A DNA stretch of 40,733 bases, from positions 1 to 40,733 of the forward strand of contig PLBE01000126.1 in the NCBI GenBank assembly GCA_003134435.1. Reading direction: 5' to 3'. Source of the stretch: Acidobacteriaceae bacterium (GTDB lineage: Bacteria; Acidobacteriota; Terriglobia; Terriglobales; Acidobacteriaceae). Position 1 is the stretch's first letter; every line of letters begins with the position of its first letter. The notes below the pieces were generated by a model. That model made no database searches. It saw only the letters and a list, made by a program, of their open reading frames with translations, and had not been told where the DNA came from. The position numbers and the translations under genes are program-made. Below, piece by piece: positions 14,900 through 24,753 of the stretch.

Positions 14900-15871
14900 T
14901 CAAACGCTGGACGCGGTAGCCGCCCGGGCGCTTTGGCCGCTTGGTTTCCGTCCGGTGGTGCGCGCTGCCACCAGAAGGGTGCCTCCTTGGCCGGCGACCG
15001 AACCGACCCAAACCAGGGGCAGCGAGACCAACGACAACATGGGAGACGACACGGCGCTGATCATCTTCTCCATCAGCGTGCCGCGTAATTTCTTTCTACT
15101 CAGGAAATCGAAAAGCACATTGGGGGTTGACAACACTCCGTTGAGCGCGCTCTGCCACCAGCCCATCAGATCGTATTCAAACTCCTGGTGCCAGTGGGCT
15201 ACCGGAACAAAGTCGCTGCGATGGAGCATCCCGTCAATCGACGTGGCAGTGAAGTGATAGAGATGGCGTGGAACGTCCAGATGCAGCCAGTTCGCCCCAA
15301 ACGTCTTTGATTGCAGCCCTTCAAAATCGGGCACGGCGATCAGGATCAGCCCATCGTCCGTCAGCAACCGCCGAATGCTCGCAATCGCCGCTGCTGGATC
15401 CGGCATATGTTCCAGGCTGTGCCAGAGCGTCACGCAGTCGAAGGGCCCGCGCTCCGCGCACTCCTCCACACTGTTGAGAACCTCAAATCCTTTTTGCCGG
15501 GCGGGAGCGGAGTTCAGCTCGGTTCCACTCACCTCCCAGCCGCTCTCGCGGGCAGCCTGCAGAAACGTCCCTTCTCCACAGCCGATGTCGAGCAGTCGTC
15601 GCCCGCCCCCAGGCCCCGCCATTCTTGTGACCATGGCAATGCGACGCCGGTCGCAAATCCTGGCGGTGACCCCGTGACGGGACCCGTAATACTCTGCGTA
15701 GTGCGCCTGCAATTGACCGGGAGCCGGATCCGTGATCCCGAGCCCGCACACGGAGCACTTTAAAATGTCAAAATGCAATCCCGTCACCGAGTCCGAAACT
15801 CCACGTAGGTGCGCCTCCAGGCGGTTGAAGCACAGCGGACAAGCGCGGGCGCTGGGTGCGGTCTGACCCAT
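14900..15871 (-). CDS. Zinc-ribbon class I SAM-dependent methyltransferase
   Basis: Transfers methyl groups to an unknown acceptor. The 323 residues start with two CxxC pairs, C11-C14 (CPLC) and C39-C42 (CSVC), likely a zinc ribbon. Then come SAM motif I LLDIGCGEGTFLQ, the acidic motif II end at SGTELN, and a DCVTLWHSLEHMPDP motif IV. A hydrophobic C-terminus (MLSLVSLPLVWVG) suggests membrane association. The layout matches sugar- and lipid-pathway methyltransferases found in polysaccharide loci. The open frame extends upstream to 16123, but that would cover the divergent S9 peptidase start; the ATG at 15869-15871 just before the zinc ribbon is the natural start. No strong ribosome site. Confidence 0.88.
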   Translation of the reverse strand: MGQTAPSARACPLCFNRLEAHLRGVSDSVTGLHFDILKCSVCGLGITDPAPGQLQAHYAEYYGSRHGVTARICDRRRIAMVTRMAGPGGGRRLLDIGCGEGTFLQAARESGWEVSGTELNSAPARQKGFEVLNSVEECAERGPFDCVTLWHSLEHMPDPAAAIASIRRLLTDDGLILIAVPDFEGLQSKTFGANWLHLDVPRHLYHFTATSIDGMLHRSDFVPVAHWHQEFEYDLMGWWQSALNGVLSTPNVLFDFLSRKKLRGTLMEKMISAVSSPMLSLVSLPLVWVGSVAGQGGTLLVAARTTGRKPSGQSARAATASSV

Positions 15872-16052
15872 GATCCCGATTATTTCGAAAAAGAGAACGA
15901 CGCCGGCGCACAAACGGCTATGAGTCCATGACGAAAGTACTGTCGTCGACGTGACTAAACAGCACAATCCAGGGTGATCGGCTGGTCTCTGACCGCTCAG
16001 AACTCGCGACGCTGCTAAACTTTCCCTATCCCCGATTTCAATTCGAGGCTCC

Positions 16053-18026
16053 ATGCGCACGCTAAGTCCATTGGTTATGGTCGTCATTATGAGCGTCCTC
16101 ACTGCATCCCAGACTTTGCCCACTCCTCAAGTCATCACTGACCCGAAAGAAATCACTTCCAGGCCCGACGCCCGGGTGGAAAGGAATCTTTCCATCGAAA
16201 AGCTTTATATGACCCGCCAAGTAGGCGGCGCAACCTGGTCTCCGGACGGGAATACCGTTGCCTTCATCACCAACCTCAGCGGACGAAACAATCTCTGGTT
16301 AGTGCCCTCCATCGGCGGTTGGCCAATGCAACTTACTGTGAGCGACCAGCGTCAGACGCAACCCACCTGGTCGCCAGACGGCAAGTGGATCGCCTATATT
16401 TCCGACTACGATGGCGACGAACAATGGGACATTTTCCTGGTGTCGCCAAAAACGGGACAGGTCGTGAACCTGACCAACACGCGCGAGATTGCCGAGGAGG
16501 GTCCAACATGGTCGCCCGATGGCCGCTATCTAGCCTACATGGTGAAGCCGAAGATCTCGTCGGTGTTCGAGATTGACGTTTACGACACTATCCTGCGCGA
16601 CGTAAAGCATCTCACCACTGGCGCCGCCAAGGATCGCATGAACGTCTCCCCCATCTGGTCGGCGGATGGCAAGTTCATTGTCTACACCCAGGAGCAGTCG
16701 AAAGGGACCGACTCAAATGTGTTTATCGCCGAGTTGGCCAGCGCTCAAAGCACATTGCTGACGCCTCATAACGGAGAACACACCTACCAGGCCGACGATA
16801 TTTCTCCCGACGGCAAACATGTGTTGATCACCTCGAACGTTGTCGACGGCTACGATAATGTTGGTTTGCTCGAGATCGCCAGTAAGAAGATTCGCTGGAT
16901 CACCAGCGACAAGTGGCGAATCTCAGGTGAGAGCTTTTCTCCCGACGGTAAGTCTCTGACCTACTCCGCGAACTTGGACGGCAATACCGACATCTACCTC
17001 TATGACATCGCGTCCGGCAAAGCCCGCGCCCTTCCCTTGCCGAAGGGAGTGAACTACGTTTCTGGCCGAACTTCGCCCTTCACACGCGACGGCGGACGTC
17101 TGCTCTGTGACCACACCGGCCCCACCGCCCCCGGGGACTTGTGGGTCTACGACCTGGCCGACGGCAAGTCGCTGCAACTTACTCATTCCCTGGTCGGCGG
17201 CGTGCGCTCCGAGGACATGGTCGAACCTTACCTCGTCCGCTATCCCAGCAAAGATGGTAAATGGACGATCTCGGCCTTCGTCTATGTGCCCTATAACCTC
17301 CCGCGCAATGGCGAGCATCCCGCCATTGTTTATGTTCATGGCGGTCCTACTTCGCAGACCATGAATACCTTCAACCGCTTCGTGCAGTACATGGCGAACC
17401 AGGGCTACGTCGTGATCGCTCCCAACTATCGCGGCTCAACCGGATACGGAAAAGAGTTTCAGCAGGCGAATCTTTTCGACATGGGTGGCGGCGATCTGCA
17501 GGACGTGCTGGCGGCCGCCGACTGGATCAGGCAGACCGGCTACGTCGATCCCAAAAAACTCATTCTGATGGGCGGCAGCTACGGCGGCTACCTGACCATG
17601 ATGGGCGTTACCAAGGCTCCGGAGGCATGGGCGGCGGGTGTTCCGATTGTGCCTTTTGTCAATTGGTTCACCGAGATTCAGAATGAAGACCCGGTGCTGC
17701 AACAGTCGGATCTGGCGACCATGGGCGATCCCGTGAAGAACAAAGCGCTCTATGAAGATCGTTCCCCCATCAATTTCGTAGACCGGATTAAAGCTCCGTT
17801 GTATCTGCTGGCCGGCGGGAATGATCCGCGCTGTCCTAAGACGGAAGCGCAGCAAGTGGTGGATGCGGTCAAGAAGCGCGGCGGCGTAGTCGAATACAAG
17901 GTCTACGAGAATGAAGGCCACGGCTTTTCCAAGGTTGAAAATCAGATTGACGCCTACCAGCGCGTGGCTGACTTTCTGAAGGCACATGTGCCGCCAGCCG
18001 ATTGCGGATGCTCGCTGATTGAGTAG
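16053..18026 (+). CDS. S9-family prolyl-oligopeptidase-type serine peptidase
   Basis: Exported serine peptidase that cleaves short peptides. The 657 residues begin with a signal peptide (MRTLSPLVMVVIMSVLTASQ) followed by TolB/WD40-like beta-propeller repeats with recurring TWSPDGK and SPDGK motifs (about residues 55-350). The C-terminal alpha/beta-hydrolase domain carries IVYVHGGPTSQTMN, VIAPNYRGSTGYG, the nucleophile S509 in GGSYGGY, D591 in GGNDPRCP and H623 in NEGHGFSK, so the triad is complete. It resembles acylaminoacyl-peptidase/DPP-IV-like enzymes; exact specificity cannot be told. The ATG at 16053 has no strong Shine-Dalgarno. It ends 6 bp before the convergent DUF2127 gene. Confidence 0.93.
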   Translation: MRTLSPLVMVVIMSVLTASQTLPTPQVITDPKEITSRPDARVERNLSIEKLYMTRQVGGATWSPDGNTVAFITNLSGRNNLWLVPSIGGWPMQLTVSDQRQTQPTWSPDGKWIAYISDYDGDEQWDIFLVSPKTGQVVNLTNTREIAEEGPTWSPDGRYLAYMVKPKISSVFEIDVYDTILRDVKHLTTGAAKDRMNVSPIWSADGKFIVYTQEQSKGTDSNVFIAELASAQSTLLTPHNGEHTYQADDISPDGKHVLITSNVVDGYDNVGLLEIASKKIRWITSDKWRISGESFSPDGKSLTYSANLDGNTDIYLYDIASGKARALPLPKGVNYVSGRTSPFTRDGGRLLCDHTGPTAPGDLWVYDLADGKSLQLTHSLVGGVRSEDMVEPYLVRYPSKDGKWTISAFVYVPYNLPRNGEHPAIVYVHGGPTSQTMNTFNRFVQYMANQGYVVIAPNYRGSTGYGKEFQQANLFDMGGGDLQDVLAAADWIRQTGYVDPKKLILMGGSYGGYLTMMGVTKAPEAWAAGVPIVPFVNWFTEIQNEDPVLQQSDLATMGDPVKNKALYEDRSPINFVDRIKAPLYLLAGGNDPRCPKTEAQQVVDAVKKRGGVVEYKVYENEGHGFSKVENQIDAYQRVADFLKAHVPPADCGCSLIE

Positions 18027-18032
18027 CCGGCG

Positions 18033-18599
18033 CTACCCCAGAGGTTGTCCGGTTTGCGGGGAGTACTGCGCCGCATGGCGCTTCTTCGCCGCTTCCAGCC
18101 TCAGCAGTAACATGTAGAGGACGATGGCTACGTTGATGACGATGACCAGAACGCGAAACCAGTCGGGGCGGCGAAACAGATCCACCGCCTCGAAAGGGAT
18201 ATAGATGGCGCCCGAGGCGAAGGCGAGCCACTCCGCCCAGGGGCGGATGTACCACAATCCGTAGGCCTCGACGAATCGCAGAACCGCATAGACCGACGCC
18301 ACCGCCGCAATCTTCCACAGGTGCAGGTCGCTGATTCGATAGACCAGGTCGATGAAGACTCCCACGTAGTGGTGATGCGGGTTAACGTGAAGAAATTCGA
18401 GCAGACTTTCCGCTAACCCCCAGATGTCTTTGTGGCGCATGCGGAAAATACCGAGCCCGGCGAGAACTACGACCATGCCTTTTGCGAACTCGAAGGTAGC
18501 CACCGTGCGCACCCCTTTGATGTGGGCGGGGTCGCCGATTTTGGGATGCGGAATTCTAGGGTGCATTTTCTGAAAATCGATTTTGCGCATCCGGGGCAT
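18033..18599 (-). CDS. DUF2127-family integral membrane protein
   Basis: Function unknown. The 188 residues contain about four hydrophobic segments: FAKGMVVVLAGLGIF near residue 38, IAAVASVYAVLRFVEAYGLWY near 97, WAEWLAFASGAIYIPFEAVDL near 121 and VLVIVINVAIVLYMLLL near 150. The RFVEAYGLWxxRxWAEWLA pattern and length match DUF2127 as remembered. A basic N-terminus precedes the first helix, and LLEFLHVNPHHHYVG is His-rich. It lies 126 bp downstream of the DHH gene on the same strand and is convergent with the S9 peptidase. The start could also be the second ATG at 18590. Confidence 0.85.
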   Translation of the reverse strand: MPRMRKIDFQKMHPRIPHPKIGDPAHIKGVRTVATFEFAKGMVVVLAGLGIFRMRHKDIWGLAESLLEFLHVNPHHHYVGVFIDLVYRISDLHLWKIAAVASVYAVLRFVEAYGLWYIRPWAEWLAFASGAIYIPFEAVDLFRRPDWFRVLVIVINVAIVLYMLLLRLEAAKKRHAAQYSPQTGQPLG

Positions 18600-18725
18600 G
18601 GTCGCGGATTCATTCTAAAGCGTGGGGCCCCAGGCTGGGGAGTTCGCACTCATCCTCTGTCCCCTCCGGACTTGAGTCATATTTGCCGGTTGATCTCGCG
18701 GGTCGCACCGTTCCCGTCTCAATCC

Positions 18726-19697
18726 CTATCCCTGCTGGCGGACGCTGGCGCGCAACTCCTCCACTATCTCCAAAGCGGCTTTGTGGGCGGTATCGCCCTG
18801 GTTCACCTCGAACGAGATGGCCCCAACGCGGGCATGTCCGCCGCCCCCATAGCGCTCGCAAATCTTCGCCAGATTGACAGTGGGCTCGCGTCTTGACCAG
18901 GGGTTCGAGCCCACCGAAACCTTCACCCGGAAAGAACTCTTGCTCACTCCGATGCTGTAGATGGAATCTGGATGGAGATAGTAGGGAATGAACTTGTTGT
19001 AGCCCTCGAGGTCCAGGTCAGTGATGTCGAAGAAGATGGTGCCGTCTTTTTCCATGGCGCGCTGACGCAAAATCTCGATCGAACGCCGGTGCCGTTCGAG
19101 CAGCGGTGGCAGGACGGCGGCAACAAACGGCTCCTCCAGAATCCTGGCCAGCGGCTCGTAGGCAAGCAGAGGGATCATGCTCTTGACGAAATTCCGCTCC
19201 GTGGAAGCTTCGATGGCCATGGTCAGCTTCATCGCGGGAGCTTGCATTTCCACCGCCGATTGCGCATTTTCGTACATCGCCCCGTCTACAATGTCGGTCC
19301 AACGGACCAGTTCGGCCACCGGACGGGCATCGAAACCGAAGTGCTCTTTCGCAACCATGGCGATGAAACTCGTACAGGACTTGAATGCCGGGTCGTAGAA
19401 CTTCCGGTTGCTGGAATCCTGCTCAAAGTGGGCCGCATCGGCAGGGGAAAGAAACGCGCTCTCATGGTGATCGAACCACCAGGTGATTTTGGGCGAGCTG
19501 GAATACTTGAAGTCGACGATAGCGTTTTCCTCTCCGTCGAACTGCGTCTCGTCGAAAAGAGCGCCCGCACGATGCAACAGGCCGGAGTAAACGAAATCCA
19601 CATCGCCGCGGATTCGTTCCCGATAGAAACGGGAGAATAGAGCGGCGGAACAAGCCCCATCAAAACATTTGTCGTGATAAAACACCCGCACTCGCAA
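18726..19697 (-). CDS. DHH-family phosphoesterase
   Basis: Metal-dependent phosphodiesterase or phosphohydrolase of the DHH/DHHA1 superfamily. The 323 residues show motif I YHDKCFDGACSAAL, motif II IVDFKY, the DHH motif in WWFDHHESAF, a fourth Asp in VRWTDIVDGA and the DHHA1-type tail GGGGHARVGAISFEV, so the active site looks complete. Likely substrates are oligoribonucleotides, cyclic-dinucleotide breakdown products or phosphorylated nucleosides; the sequence does not decide. The N-terminus differs from RecJ and from inorganic pyrophosphatase. Start TTG at 19695-19697 with GGA about 8-10 bases upstream; a GTG two codons later is an alternative. It is followed by DUF2127 on the same strand. 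Confidence 0.87.
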   Translation of the reverse strand: MRVRVFYHDKCFDGACSAALFSRFYRERIRGDVDFVYSGLLHRAGALFDETQFDGEENAIVDFKYSSSPKITWWFDHHESAFLSPADAAHFEQDSSNRKFYDPAFKSCTSFIAMVAKEHFGFDARPVAELVRWTDIVDGAMYENAQSAVEMQAPAMKLTMAIEASTERNFVKSMIPLLAYEPLARILEEPFVAAVLPPLLERHRRSIEILRQRAMEKDGTIFFDITDLDLEGYNKFIPYYLHPDSIYSIGVSKSSFRVKVSVGSNPWSRREPTVNLAKICERYGGGGHARVGAISFEVNQGDTAHKAALEIVEELRASVRQQG

Positions 19698-19843
19698 ATT
19701 GGCTTTCCTTCCCGTTTCTTTCTTGGCGTTACTGGAAAACAGATAGAGTTGCTGGTTTGAAGAGTTATGTCAAGAGCAAGATCATGAATCAATAAGGACA
19801 CTGACTTGAAAGCAGCCGCAACACATGCTCCTGGCGCCTTGGT

Positions 19844-22800
19844 TCACTTCTTGCGGCGGCGTATTTTGAAGTCGAAGCTGACGACTCCGTTCTGATCGCG
19901 CAGGGCCACGATCGAAACATTTCTGGTTACGTTGTACTCTACCTGAATAATCTGCTGGTTCGAAACCGATACGTTCGTACTGTAAGTCAGCGTGAGGTTG
20001 TTGGCTACTTGCTGCTCGACCGTGACCTGCGGGCCTCGAACCACGTTGGTCTCGCTGGCTAATCCCTGGGGATCGACCTTGACGCGGCTGGCCCCGAACA
20101 GGCGCTGCAGTCGGCTGTTCACGGTGCTGTTGAGCGCCTGGTTAATGAGCAGGTTCGACGCTTCCCCGCCAAAGCCGAAGGTCCCGCTCTGCGAGGCGGA
20201 CGCTGACTCTTCCCGCGTTCGGCCCAGCGCCAACAGCGCGATGACGTCCGCCTCAGGAAGCTGAGGCTCGGATTGCCATGTCACCTTCAACCCGTTCGTC
20301 ACGCTGGCATCGCCCCGGAACTGTACCGTGATGTCGTAGTCGCGCACTCTCGTGGTCGCTTGCAGATCGATAAGCGGCTGCGTCTTCGCCGGATTCGCAA
20401 AAGTAACGTCGCCGCGTTCCAGCTTGTATTTGTTTCCGTTGAATGAAATTTCTCCTTCCAGAACTTCCACTCGTCCGAGGATAGCCGGGCGGTCGGCGGT
20501 ACCGTGTACCCTGAGATCCGCATTCCCCGAGAGCCGGGCTACCGCCGTCTGCATCTGGAGCTCAGGCGTGGTCACGACGTGGACATCAAGCTTAAGGCGG
20601 CTCGCCAGACTGTCGGTCTGCGTGAGCACCAGCGTCTGCCGGCTTTTTTCGATGTAGGCCGAGAAATCAAATCCCGGAGTAACCGCCAGCTTGGTCACCA
20701 CTACGTCGCCGCTGAGCGTGGCGGCATTGCTGCTGCCGGTCAGTCGCAGATCGGCGTTCGCTGTGGAACTTACGCCCGGAGGATAACGCAGCCGAACATC
20801 GCGTGCCGTCGCGCCCAGATCAAGCTGGACTACGCCTCCCTGGTAAATCGCCGAACCAGTCAGAGCGATTGCGCCCCCGCCGGTCGCGCCTTTGAGACTC
20901 TCGATCTGGATGCGGTCGCGATCGAAAAGCAAGACGCCATTCAGGTCGCTCAGGCCGCTGGGAAAGTCGTTGTGACTCACGAACGTGTTTTTCACTTCCA
21001 GCCGTCCCTGCACCACCGGCCGCGCCAGAGTGCCCTCCGCGCTCAGGTTCACCGCCATCGTACCGCGGGCCAGTATCTTGGGGTTAAGAGACTGCAACAG
21101 AGTCATATTCACCGAGCCTTCGAGACGGAGATCGAGTTCCTGGGCGCCCGTCAAGTGCGCCCGGCCATGGGCGGTAAAGTCGGTCCCGCTCCCTGCCACG
21201 TGAAGGTTCTCAACCGTCAACACTTGGTCGGCGATTTCGAAGCGAACGGGATCGAGGCTCTGAATGGGCAGGTGCGCGACCTCGACCCCGAAAGACTTAA
21301 GTTCGGCGACTGCTTTCAGCTCTCGTGGATTCCGCAGCGGGCCGTGAACGCGAAGCGTGCCGTCAAGCGGAGAGCGGCCGGTGATTCTTCCAGGCAGGTA
21401 AATGCGTAATAGCGATACCGCGTCGAAATGATGGAAGACCAGGTTCAGATCGCTGGGAAGGTCCTGTTCCAGTGTGATCGTCCCGGCAATGGTCAAGTCC
21501 GCTTGATCGAAGTCGGAGTGCGCCTGGAGTTCGAGCTGACGGCCACGAGTCACCGCGTCGACGAAGAAATCTCCAGCCCGCTCCCTGTCCAGGGCGAGGT
21601 CTTTCAGATGAATGTGGGCTTCAAGTGAAGGTTGCTCGACCGTGCCGCTGGCTTTCACCGTGAAATCGACGACTCCATCGGCGGTGAAACGGCTGGTCTG
21701 TAGTCGTGGAAAGCGGGCCAGATCGAGGTTGCGTCCAGCAAGATTCAGACGAAACCCCGTCTTCAACATCCCGCCATCCTGCCTCCCGAGTTCTCCCGTG
21801 CTGACGGCAGCGCTTCCCGAAAGCGGAGCATTGTAGGCACTGGCATCGATGTTGTTGAACTGGAGTTCGCCACCAGCCAGCCGCAGATCGCTTTTCAACA
21901 AAGGGACGCTAACTCCGTACGCGATTCCGTGGCGCATCTCGAGGCGTCCATCTCCCTGAGGATTGCCGCGGGACCCGGAAACGGTGGCAGACAAATCGAG
22001 CGTGCCGGCGGAGGGCTGCGCGAGTCCGGCGAGTTGAGCGATCTCGCCGGCATCGGCGTTGCGCAGGTCAAAGTGCAGCGTGAAGGGAGCGTCCGCTTCT
22101 TCCCCAAGCTCGGCGCTGGCGTCGAAGTGCGCGGTGGCGTGGCTGTGAATCAGCGACCCGTTGTGGAAGACTAGATGATTGCCCGAATACTGCAGTGCGG
22201 TAGAGAGCGCGTCCCAGTGAACTCCCTTTGGGACGTCGCCCTTCCTCGCCGGCAAGGAGATGTCAAAATCATACACCTCGAGATTCCCGCCGATAGAAAG
22301 CGCCGAGAGCTTGCCGCTGGCGTTGCCGGTAAAGTTGGCCCAGCCGTGCACCACGAAGGGCACGTTGCGTGCTCCGTACGCGCCTTCGAGCAGCGGCATC
22401 CACTCCCTCAGGTTGTGACTGGTGAAGGAGAATCGCATCGAAGACGTCGCCGCCAAAGCTCCCGCGGCGCTGATCTCAGACCCCGCGGTAGCGAGATGAA
22501 GCTCGGTCAACTCCAATTCGTCGCGCGATCCGCGATACACACCATCGATCTTCCCTTGCATGGGGATCTCGCTCGGGGACAGCTTCGGCGGAGGCGCGAC
22601 GGCAAGATTCAGACGAGTCTCCGCGTCGCGGATCGAACCCACCCAGAGCGTCTCGACGTTGCCGCTGGCGTTCCCGGAAAGGTCAAGCTGATCCAGAGGA
22701 AGTTTTTTTGAGCTGAGCATTTGCAGGGCCGGGAGCAGCGGGAAGGCCACCAACTGCAGGCGCACCGAGCCCCGTTGCAGACTTCCGGGCGGGACGCGTC

Positions 22801-24007
22801 CGATCACATGGCGGCGGCCGGTGGTCGTCGGTGGCCCCAGCGAACTCCGGTCCGAACTCTGAAGTGAACTCTGCCAGTTCGTCACCTCGACCTCGCCCGC
22901 CAGGTCGCCGCCCAGCAGGTTCGCCTTGATCGACGACACGCGAAAGCGATCCGGGGTGATTTCAAACCCCGCATTGAGACGTCCATTCCGCATCGAGATC
23001 TTCTGGTTCGACCAGTCTAGCTCCTTGGCTTGCACCGTTCCCTGGGTCGCAAAGTTCTGCAGGCTCCAGGAAGCCTTGCCGTCGAACTGCACCGTACCTT
23101 TGGTGAATTGCGGCTGCCGTACCAAGCTTGCGATTTCGCTGAGATCAGCCTGGCCGTGATAATCGCCGGTCAGTTGGGGATTGTGAAAGTCCAGCAGACG
23201 GCCCGCGAAGTGAAACTCGGATTTTCCGGAAGCCATGGTCAAACGGGAGATGTCAGCCCGTCCTCGGGCCAGAACCAGCGAAGCGTCCGCCCGCCACGCA
23301 AACGATGGATATTCCTGAAAGCGTGTGACTACGTTTCCGGCCCGGACGTGCGCTTCATATTGCCGCCGCAGCAGCGAATAGTTCATGACCAGCGTCAAGT
23401 CGCCCGCGGAAAACTCGAACGGAATCTTCTTGTCTTCCCACAAAAGCTCGCCGCGCTTCATTTCGCTATGCACCACCGCCAACGAGAAAAGTTGCTCCAC
23501 CGGCCCTTGCCCCGAGGTAAGGCTGGCCTGCGGCACTGGCGCGTTGGTCGTGCCGTCGGGATAGTCGATGATGTGGACGACGGGGTGGTCGAGCACGAGC
23601 GAATGCAGGCCGACTGTGGTGCTGAGGATGGAAATGATTTTCATCTCCGCCTGGACGCGGTCGACGCGCAGAAACGGAATCTGATCCGGGGCCTCGCGCC
23701 CGTGGATCGTGAGGTCGCGGGCATCGACGCGCAAGCGGAAGGGGATAGCATGAATCTCGCCAAGTTCCACCCGTCCGCCAGTCATTTTCTCAAACGACGC
23801 CACCACCCGCCGGCGCACCCACCGCTGAAACGAATCGGTCGTGACGTACCATCCGAGCAAGGCAAAGGCGACCAAACTGAACCCGCAAAACCAGAGAAAC
23901 AGCCGCCACAGGATGCGGCGGCGCACGGGAGGAACAGCCTCGCTCGCCGGTTCCAGCGCCGGTTGACTGGGCGGGCCGCCCGGCGGTTCGGGCAACGATT
24001 CCGTCAA
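19844..24007 (-). CDS. tamB: TamB-family translocation/assembly protein
   Basis: Inner-membrane-anchored protein that spans the periplasm and works with an Omp85 partner in outer-membrane protein or phospholipid transport. The 1387 residues have one N-terminal membrane helix (ILWRLFLWFCGFSLVAFALL), followed by long beta-rich AsmA/TamB repeats (e.g. FRVDARDLTIHG, LQGRLEVKNTFVS) and the C-terminal TamB domain with LEGEISFNGNKYKLERGDV and PEADVIALLALGRT. The start TTG at 24005-24007 overlaps the previous gene's TGA (TTGA), has GGAG ten bases upstream and is preferred; a GTG at 24076 is in frame but lacks a ribosome site. Third gene of the Omp85 operon. Confidence 0.92.
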   Translation of the reverse strand: MTESLPEPPGGPPSQPALEPASEAVPPVRRRILWRLFLWFCGFSLVAFALLGWYVTTDSFQRWVRRRVVASFEKMTGGRVELGEIHAIPFRLRVDARDLTIHGREAPDQIPFLRVDRVQAEMKIISILSTTVGLHSLVLDHPVVHIIDYPDGTTNAPVPQASLTSGQGPVEQLFSLAVVHSEMKRGELLWEDKKIPFEFSAGDLTLVMNYSLLRRQYEAHVRAGNVVTRFQEYPSFAWRADASLVLARGRADISRLTMASGKSEFHFAGRLLDFHNPQLTGDYHGQADLSEIASLVRQPQFTKGTVQFDGKASWSLQNFATQGTVQAKELDWSNQKISMRNGRLNAGFEITPDRFRVSSIKANLLGGDLAGEVEVTNWQSSLQSSDRSSLGPPTTTGRRHVIGRVPPGSLQRGSVRLQLVAFPLLPALQMLSSKKLPLDQLDLSGNASGNVETLWVGSIRDAETRLNLAVAPPPKLSPSEIPMQGKIDGVYRGSRDELELTELHLATAGSEISAAGALAATSSMRFSFTSHNLREWMPLLEGAYGARNVPFVVHGWANFTGNASGKLSALSIGGNLEVYDFDISLPARKGDVPKGVHWDALSTALQYSGNHLVFHNGSLIHSHATAHFDASAELGEEADAPFTLHFDLRNADAGEIAQLAGLAQPSAGTLDLSATVSGSRGNPQGDGRLEMRHGIAYGVSVPLLKSDLRLAGGELQFNNIDASAYNAPLSGSAAVSTGELGRQDGGMLKTGFRLNLAGRNLDLARFPRLQTSRFTADGVVDFTVKASGTVEQPSLEAHIHLKDLALDRERAGDFFVDAVTRGRQLELQAHSDFDQADLTIAGTITLEQDLPSDLNLVFHHFDAVSLLRIYLPGRITGRSPLDGTLRVHGPLRNPRELKAVAELKSFGVEVAHLPIQSLDPVRFEIADQVLTVENLHVAGSGTDFTAHGRAHLTGAQELDLRLEGSVNMTLLQSLNPKILARGTMAVNLSAEGTLARPVVQGRLEVKNTFVSHNDFPSGLSDLNGVLLFDRDRIQIESLKGATGGGAIALTGSAIYQGGVVQLDLGATARDVRLRYPPGVSSTANADLRLTGSSNAATLSGDVVVTKLAVTPGFDFSAYIEKSRQTLVLTQTDSLASRLKLDVHVVTTPELQMQTAVARLSGNADLRVHGTADRPAILGRVEVLEGEISFNGNKYKLERGDVTFANPAKTQPLIDLQATTRVRDYDITVQFRGDASVTNGLKVTWQSEPQLPEADVIALLALGRTREESASASQSGTFGFGGEASNLLINQALNSTVNSRLQRLFGASRVKVDPQGLASETNVVRGPQVTVEQQVANNLTLTYSTNVSVSNQQIIQVEYNVTRNVSIVALRDQNGVVSFDFKIRRRKK

Positions 24008-24753
24008 CGGTTCCGTTCTCCGGCACTCGATTCTGGAGTCAGGATATGGCTTCCCGAGCGCAGACTCGCGAGCCACCCGGAAAGCAATTCGTTCAGTTTC
24101 CGCTCGGCCAGCAAGTTCTTAATTCGACCATAAACCTCGGGTAAGGGCGCGGCGTTATTGCCCGCCCGTTCCATGTCGGGCAGAAGTTGGTCGTGATAGT
24201 AAGTCTCTACCGCGTGTTGATCAATCTGGATCGAGGGACGCAGACGGTCTTCTACCAGTTTCATGAGTTGAATCTGGTCGGCCAGCCGTTTCTCAAGAGC
24301 GCTTTGGGTCAGGCCATACCGTTGCAGTTTGGCGCGCCACGCTTCGTCGGTAGCGCAATCGGGATGAAGCTTGCGCACTTCGGCAACTCGCGCCGCCACT
24401 TGCTCGGCGGGAGCGGGTTGAGAGGGCCGCACCTGTTCCCGCAGCAACTCCTGATCAATCAGCCGATCCAGGGCGGCGCTCCGTTCGGCCACCGTGAACG
24501 AATCCGGATCGCGGGCGCTCGAGAAGGCCTCTACCGACACTTCCTGCTCCCAATCGCTCTGCAAAACCACGTGACCGTTTACGTTGGAAACGACACGATC
24601 GACAATCTGACCGGCGAACAACTGACCGCCGAACAAAGGAGTGGCCAAAACCAGGCTAACCGCGAGCAAAATCGCGCAGTGTTTCCCCAGCATCCTGCTG
24701 GCGGGTGAAGACCCCCGGGTTCCGAGTTCGATTCGTCGGAGTCTGATTTCCAT
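24004..24753 (-). CDS. SurA N-terminal-domain protein without a PPIase domain
   Basis: Probable periplasmic chaperone. The 249 residues have a signal-like segment (LGKHCAILLAVSLVLATPLFGGQ, about 22-44) and then the SurA-N pattern IVDRVVSNVNGHVVLQSDWEQEV, with LDRLIDQELLREQV and LQRYGLTQSALEKRLADQIQLMKLVEDRLRP. In SurA this domain binds unfolded outer-membrane proteins, and parvulin domains follow. Here the protein ends with only a short helical tail, so no PPIase domain exists. Its ATG (24751-24753) overlaps the Omp85 stop by one base, and its TGA overlaps the tamB TTG, so three genes are tightly coupled. The chaperone role between Omp85 and TamB is inference. Confidence 0.85.
   Translation of the reverse strand: MEIRLRRIELGTRGSSPASRMLGKHCAILLAVSLVLATPLFGGQLFAGQIVDRVVSNVNGHVVLQSDWEQEVSVEAFSSARDPDSFTVAERSAALDRLIDQELLREQVRPSQPAPAEQVAARVAEVRKLHPDCATDEAWRAKLQRYGLTQSALEKRLADQIQLMKLVEDRLRPSIQIDQHAVETYYHDQLLPDMERAGNNAAPLPEVYGRIKNLLAERKLNELLSGWLASLRSGSHILTPESSAGERNR

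Noticed and set aside
15872-16123. Upstream extension of the methyltransferase
   Set aside because: It would overlap the divergent S9 peptidase gene and add no conserved sequence.
23030-24133. Long open frame antisense to tamB
   Set aside because: Shadow of the tamB gene with no family features and no ribosome site.
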